A DNA stretch of 6,775 nt from the NCBI GenBank assembly GCA_002327965.1, contig DCVB01000118.1:1585-8359 (forward strand), given 5' to 3'. This DNA comes from Candidatus Aminicenantes bacterium UBA2199. Its GTDB lineage: Bacteria > Acidobacteriota > Aminicenantia > UBA2199. This document shows positions 6,433 to 6,775 of the stretch, one piece after another (the first letter of the stretch is position 1; each line of letters begins with the position of its first letter). A model generated the notes under the pieces. That model was not told the origin of the DNA, ran no database searches, and was given only the letters and a program-made list of their open reading frames with translations. The position numbers and the translations under genes are program-made.

Positions 6433-6461
6433 AGTATAGGCAAAGGGCGGAGGAAAATCAA
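6433..6461 (-). promoter_or_regulatory. sigma-70-type promoter of acpS, predicted leaderless
   Basis: On the minus strand TTGATT (6461-6456) and TATACT (6438-6433) are separated by 17 bases. Six bases (CAGCCC) then lead to the acpS ATG. Transcription would begin at or next to the ATG. The spacing is the same as at the ligA promoter. Confidence 0.7.
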
Positions 6462-6474
6462 CTCCCAGGCTCTG

Positions 6475-6510
6475 GCGGCCGGCGGGACGGTCGGTTCTTT
6501 TGCCGGCCGC
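6475..6510. repeat. perfect 9-bp inverted repeat between the acpS and penicillin-binding protein promoters
   Basis: GCGGCCGGC at 6475-6483 is matched by its exact complement GCCGGCCGC at 6502-6510, with 18 bases between. The right arm ends 7 bases before the -10 box of the penicillin-binding protein gene, so it covers part of that promoter's upstream region. It could be a protein-binding site for divergent control. In GC-rich DNA a chance origin is also possible. Confidence 0.45.
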
Positions 6511-6514
6511 GATA

Positions 6515-6523
6515 TGGTATACT
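6515..6523 (+). promoter_or_regulatory. extended -10 promoter of the penicillin-binding protein gene
   Basis: TGGTATACT combines the TGn extension with a 5-of-6 -10 box (6518-6523). At the usual 17-base distance the -35 position reads TTCTTT and is poor, which is typical for an extended -10 promoter. Transcription would start near 6530, leaving a leader of about five bases before the ATG at 6535, too short for a Shine-Dalgarno sequence. Confidence 0.55.
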
Positions 6524-6534
6524 GGCGGTGCCCC

Positions 6535-6775
6535 ATGAGAAAATTTCTCCGCAAACACCTGAAGGCACTGCTCGTCATCATCAGCCTGTTGCTCACCATC
6601 GTGCTGGGGATCCTGATCGGTTTGGTGCTGGTCTACCAGAAGGGCTTTCCGCAGATCAAGAACCTGGAAGACATCAAGCCGGTGGTCATGACCACCCTCT
6701 ACGACGACCAGAATGCGGCCATCAAGGACTTCGCCATCGAAAAACGCATCATCGTCCGCAGCTCCGACATCCCCG
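6535..6775 (+). CDS. class A penicillin-binding protein (PBP1A-like), 3'-truncated by the window
   Basis: Only the first 80 residues are present. A short basic cytoplasmic start (MRKFLRKHLK) is followed by one long hydrophobic helix (about 11-32), the signal anchor of a type II membrane protein. The next residues, LEDIKPVVMTTLYDDQNAAIKDFAIEKRIIVRSSDIP in outline, correspond to the stretch just before the glycosyltransferase domain of PBP1A-type enzymes: a P-x-x-x-T-x-x-Y/D-D element, then an EKR segment and a final IP. Such enzymes polymerise and crosslink peptidoglycan in the periplasm. The glycosyltransferase and transpeptidase domains lie beyond the window, so the class A assignment rests on this N-terminal pattern. 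The gene diverges from acpS and has its own promoter. Confidence 0.82.
   Translation, partial: MRKFLRKHLKALLVIISLLLTIVLGILIGLVLVYQKGFPQIKNLEDIKPVVMTTLYDDQNAAIKDFAIEKRIIVRSSDIP

Overview
The window is high-GC bacterial DNA, tightly packed and of housekeeping character. It reads as a chromosome segment, with no sign of a plasmid, phage or defence island. The lineage cannot be fixed from the sequence. A DUF4388/PATAN protein, a PDIYxxILD-type membrane phosphatase and an AT-rich TTGGAAT-type intergenic repeat would suit a free-living or environmental phylum such as Acidobacteriota/Aminicenantes-like or Deltaproteobacteria-like bacteria. That is a low-confidence guess.

Layout. (1) Positions 1-2590, plus strand: the 3' part of miaB (tRNA methylthiotransferase), overlapping by 11 bases a five-helix membrane protein with a C-terminal alkaline-phosphatase/sulfatase-fold domain. 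(2) Positions 2611-5101, minus strand: ligA (NAD-dependent DNA ligase) followed by an OsmC-family peroxiredoxin whose ribosome binding site overlaps the ligA stop codon. The two blocks converge with 20 bases between their stop codons. (3) Positions 5102-5239: a divergent promoter region serving ligA on the left and a PATAN/DUF4388 protein (5240-5779) on the right. (4) Positions 5780-6054: a 275-base intergenic stretch between convergent genes, filled with two kinds of 7-bp-phased repeats. The larger is a 175-bp imperfect inverted repeat with 10-bp perfect ends. (5) Positions 6055-6426, minus strand: acpS (holo-ACP synthase). (6) Positions 6427-6534: a second divergent promoter region holding a perfect 9-bp inverted repeat. 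(7) Positions 6535-6775, plus strand: the 5' end of a class A penicillin-binding protein, cut by the window edge.

The genes serve translation fidelity, replication and repair, redox protection, lipid synthesis and cell-wall synthesis, and do not form one pathway. The two most notable signals are non-coding. One is the heptad-organised inverted-repeat element at 5815-5989 with its unrelated heptad neighbour at 6007-6034. The other is that both ligA and acpS carry sigma-70-like promoters whose -10 box ends exactly 6 bases before the ATG, which predicts leaderless mRNAs. The internal operon gene osmC instead has a good Shine-Dalgarno sequence. I see no convincing new multi-gene system.
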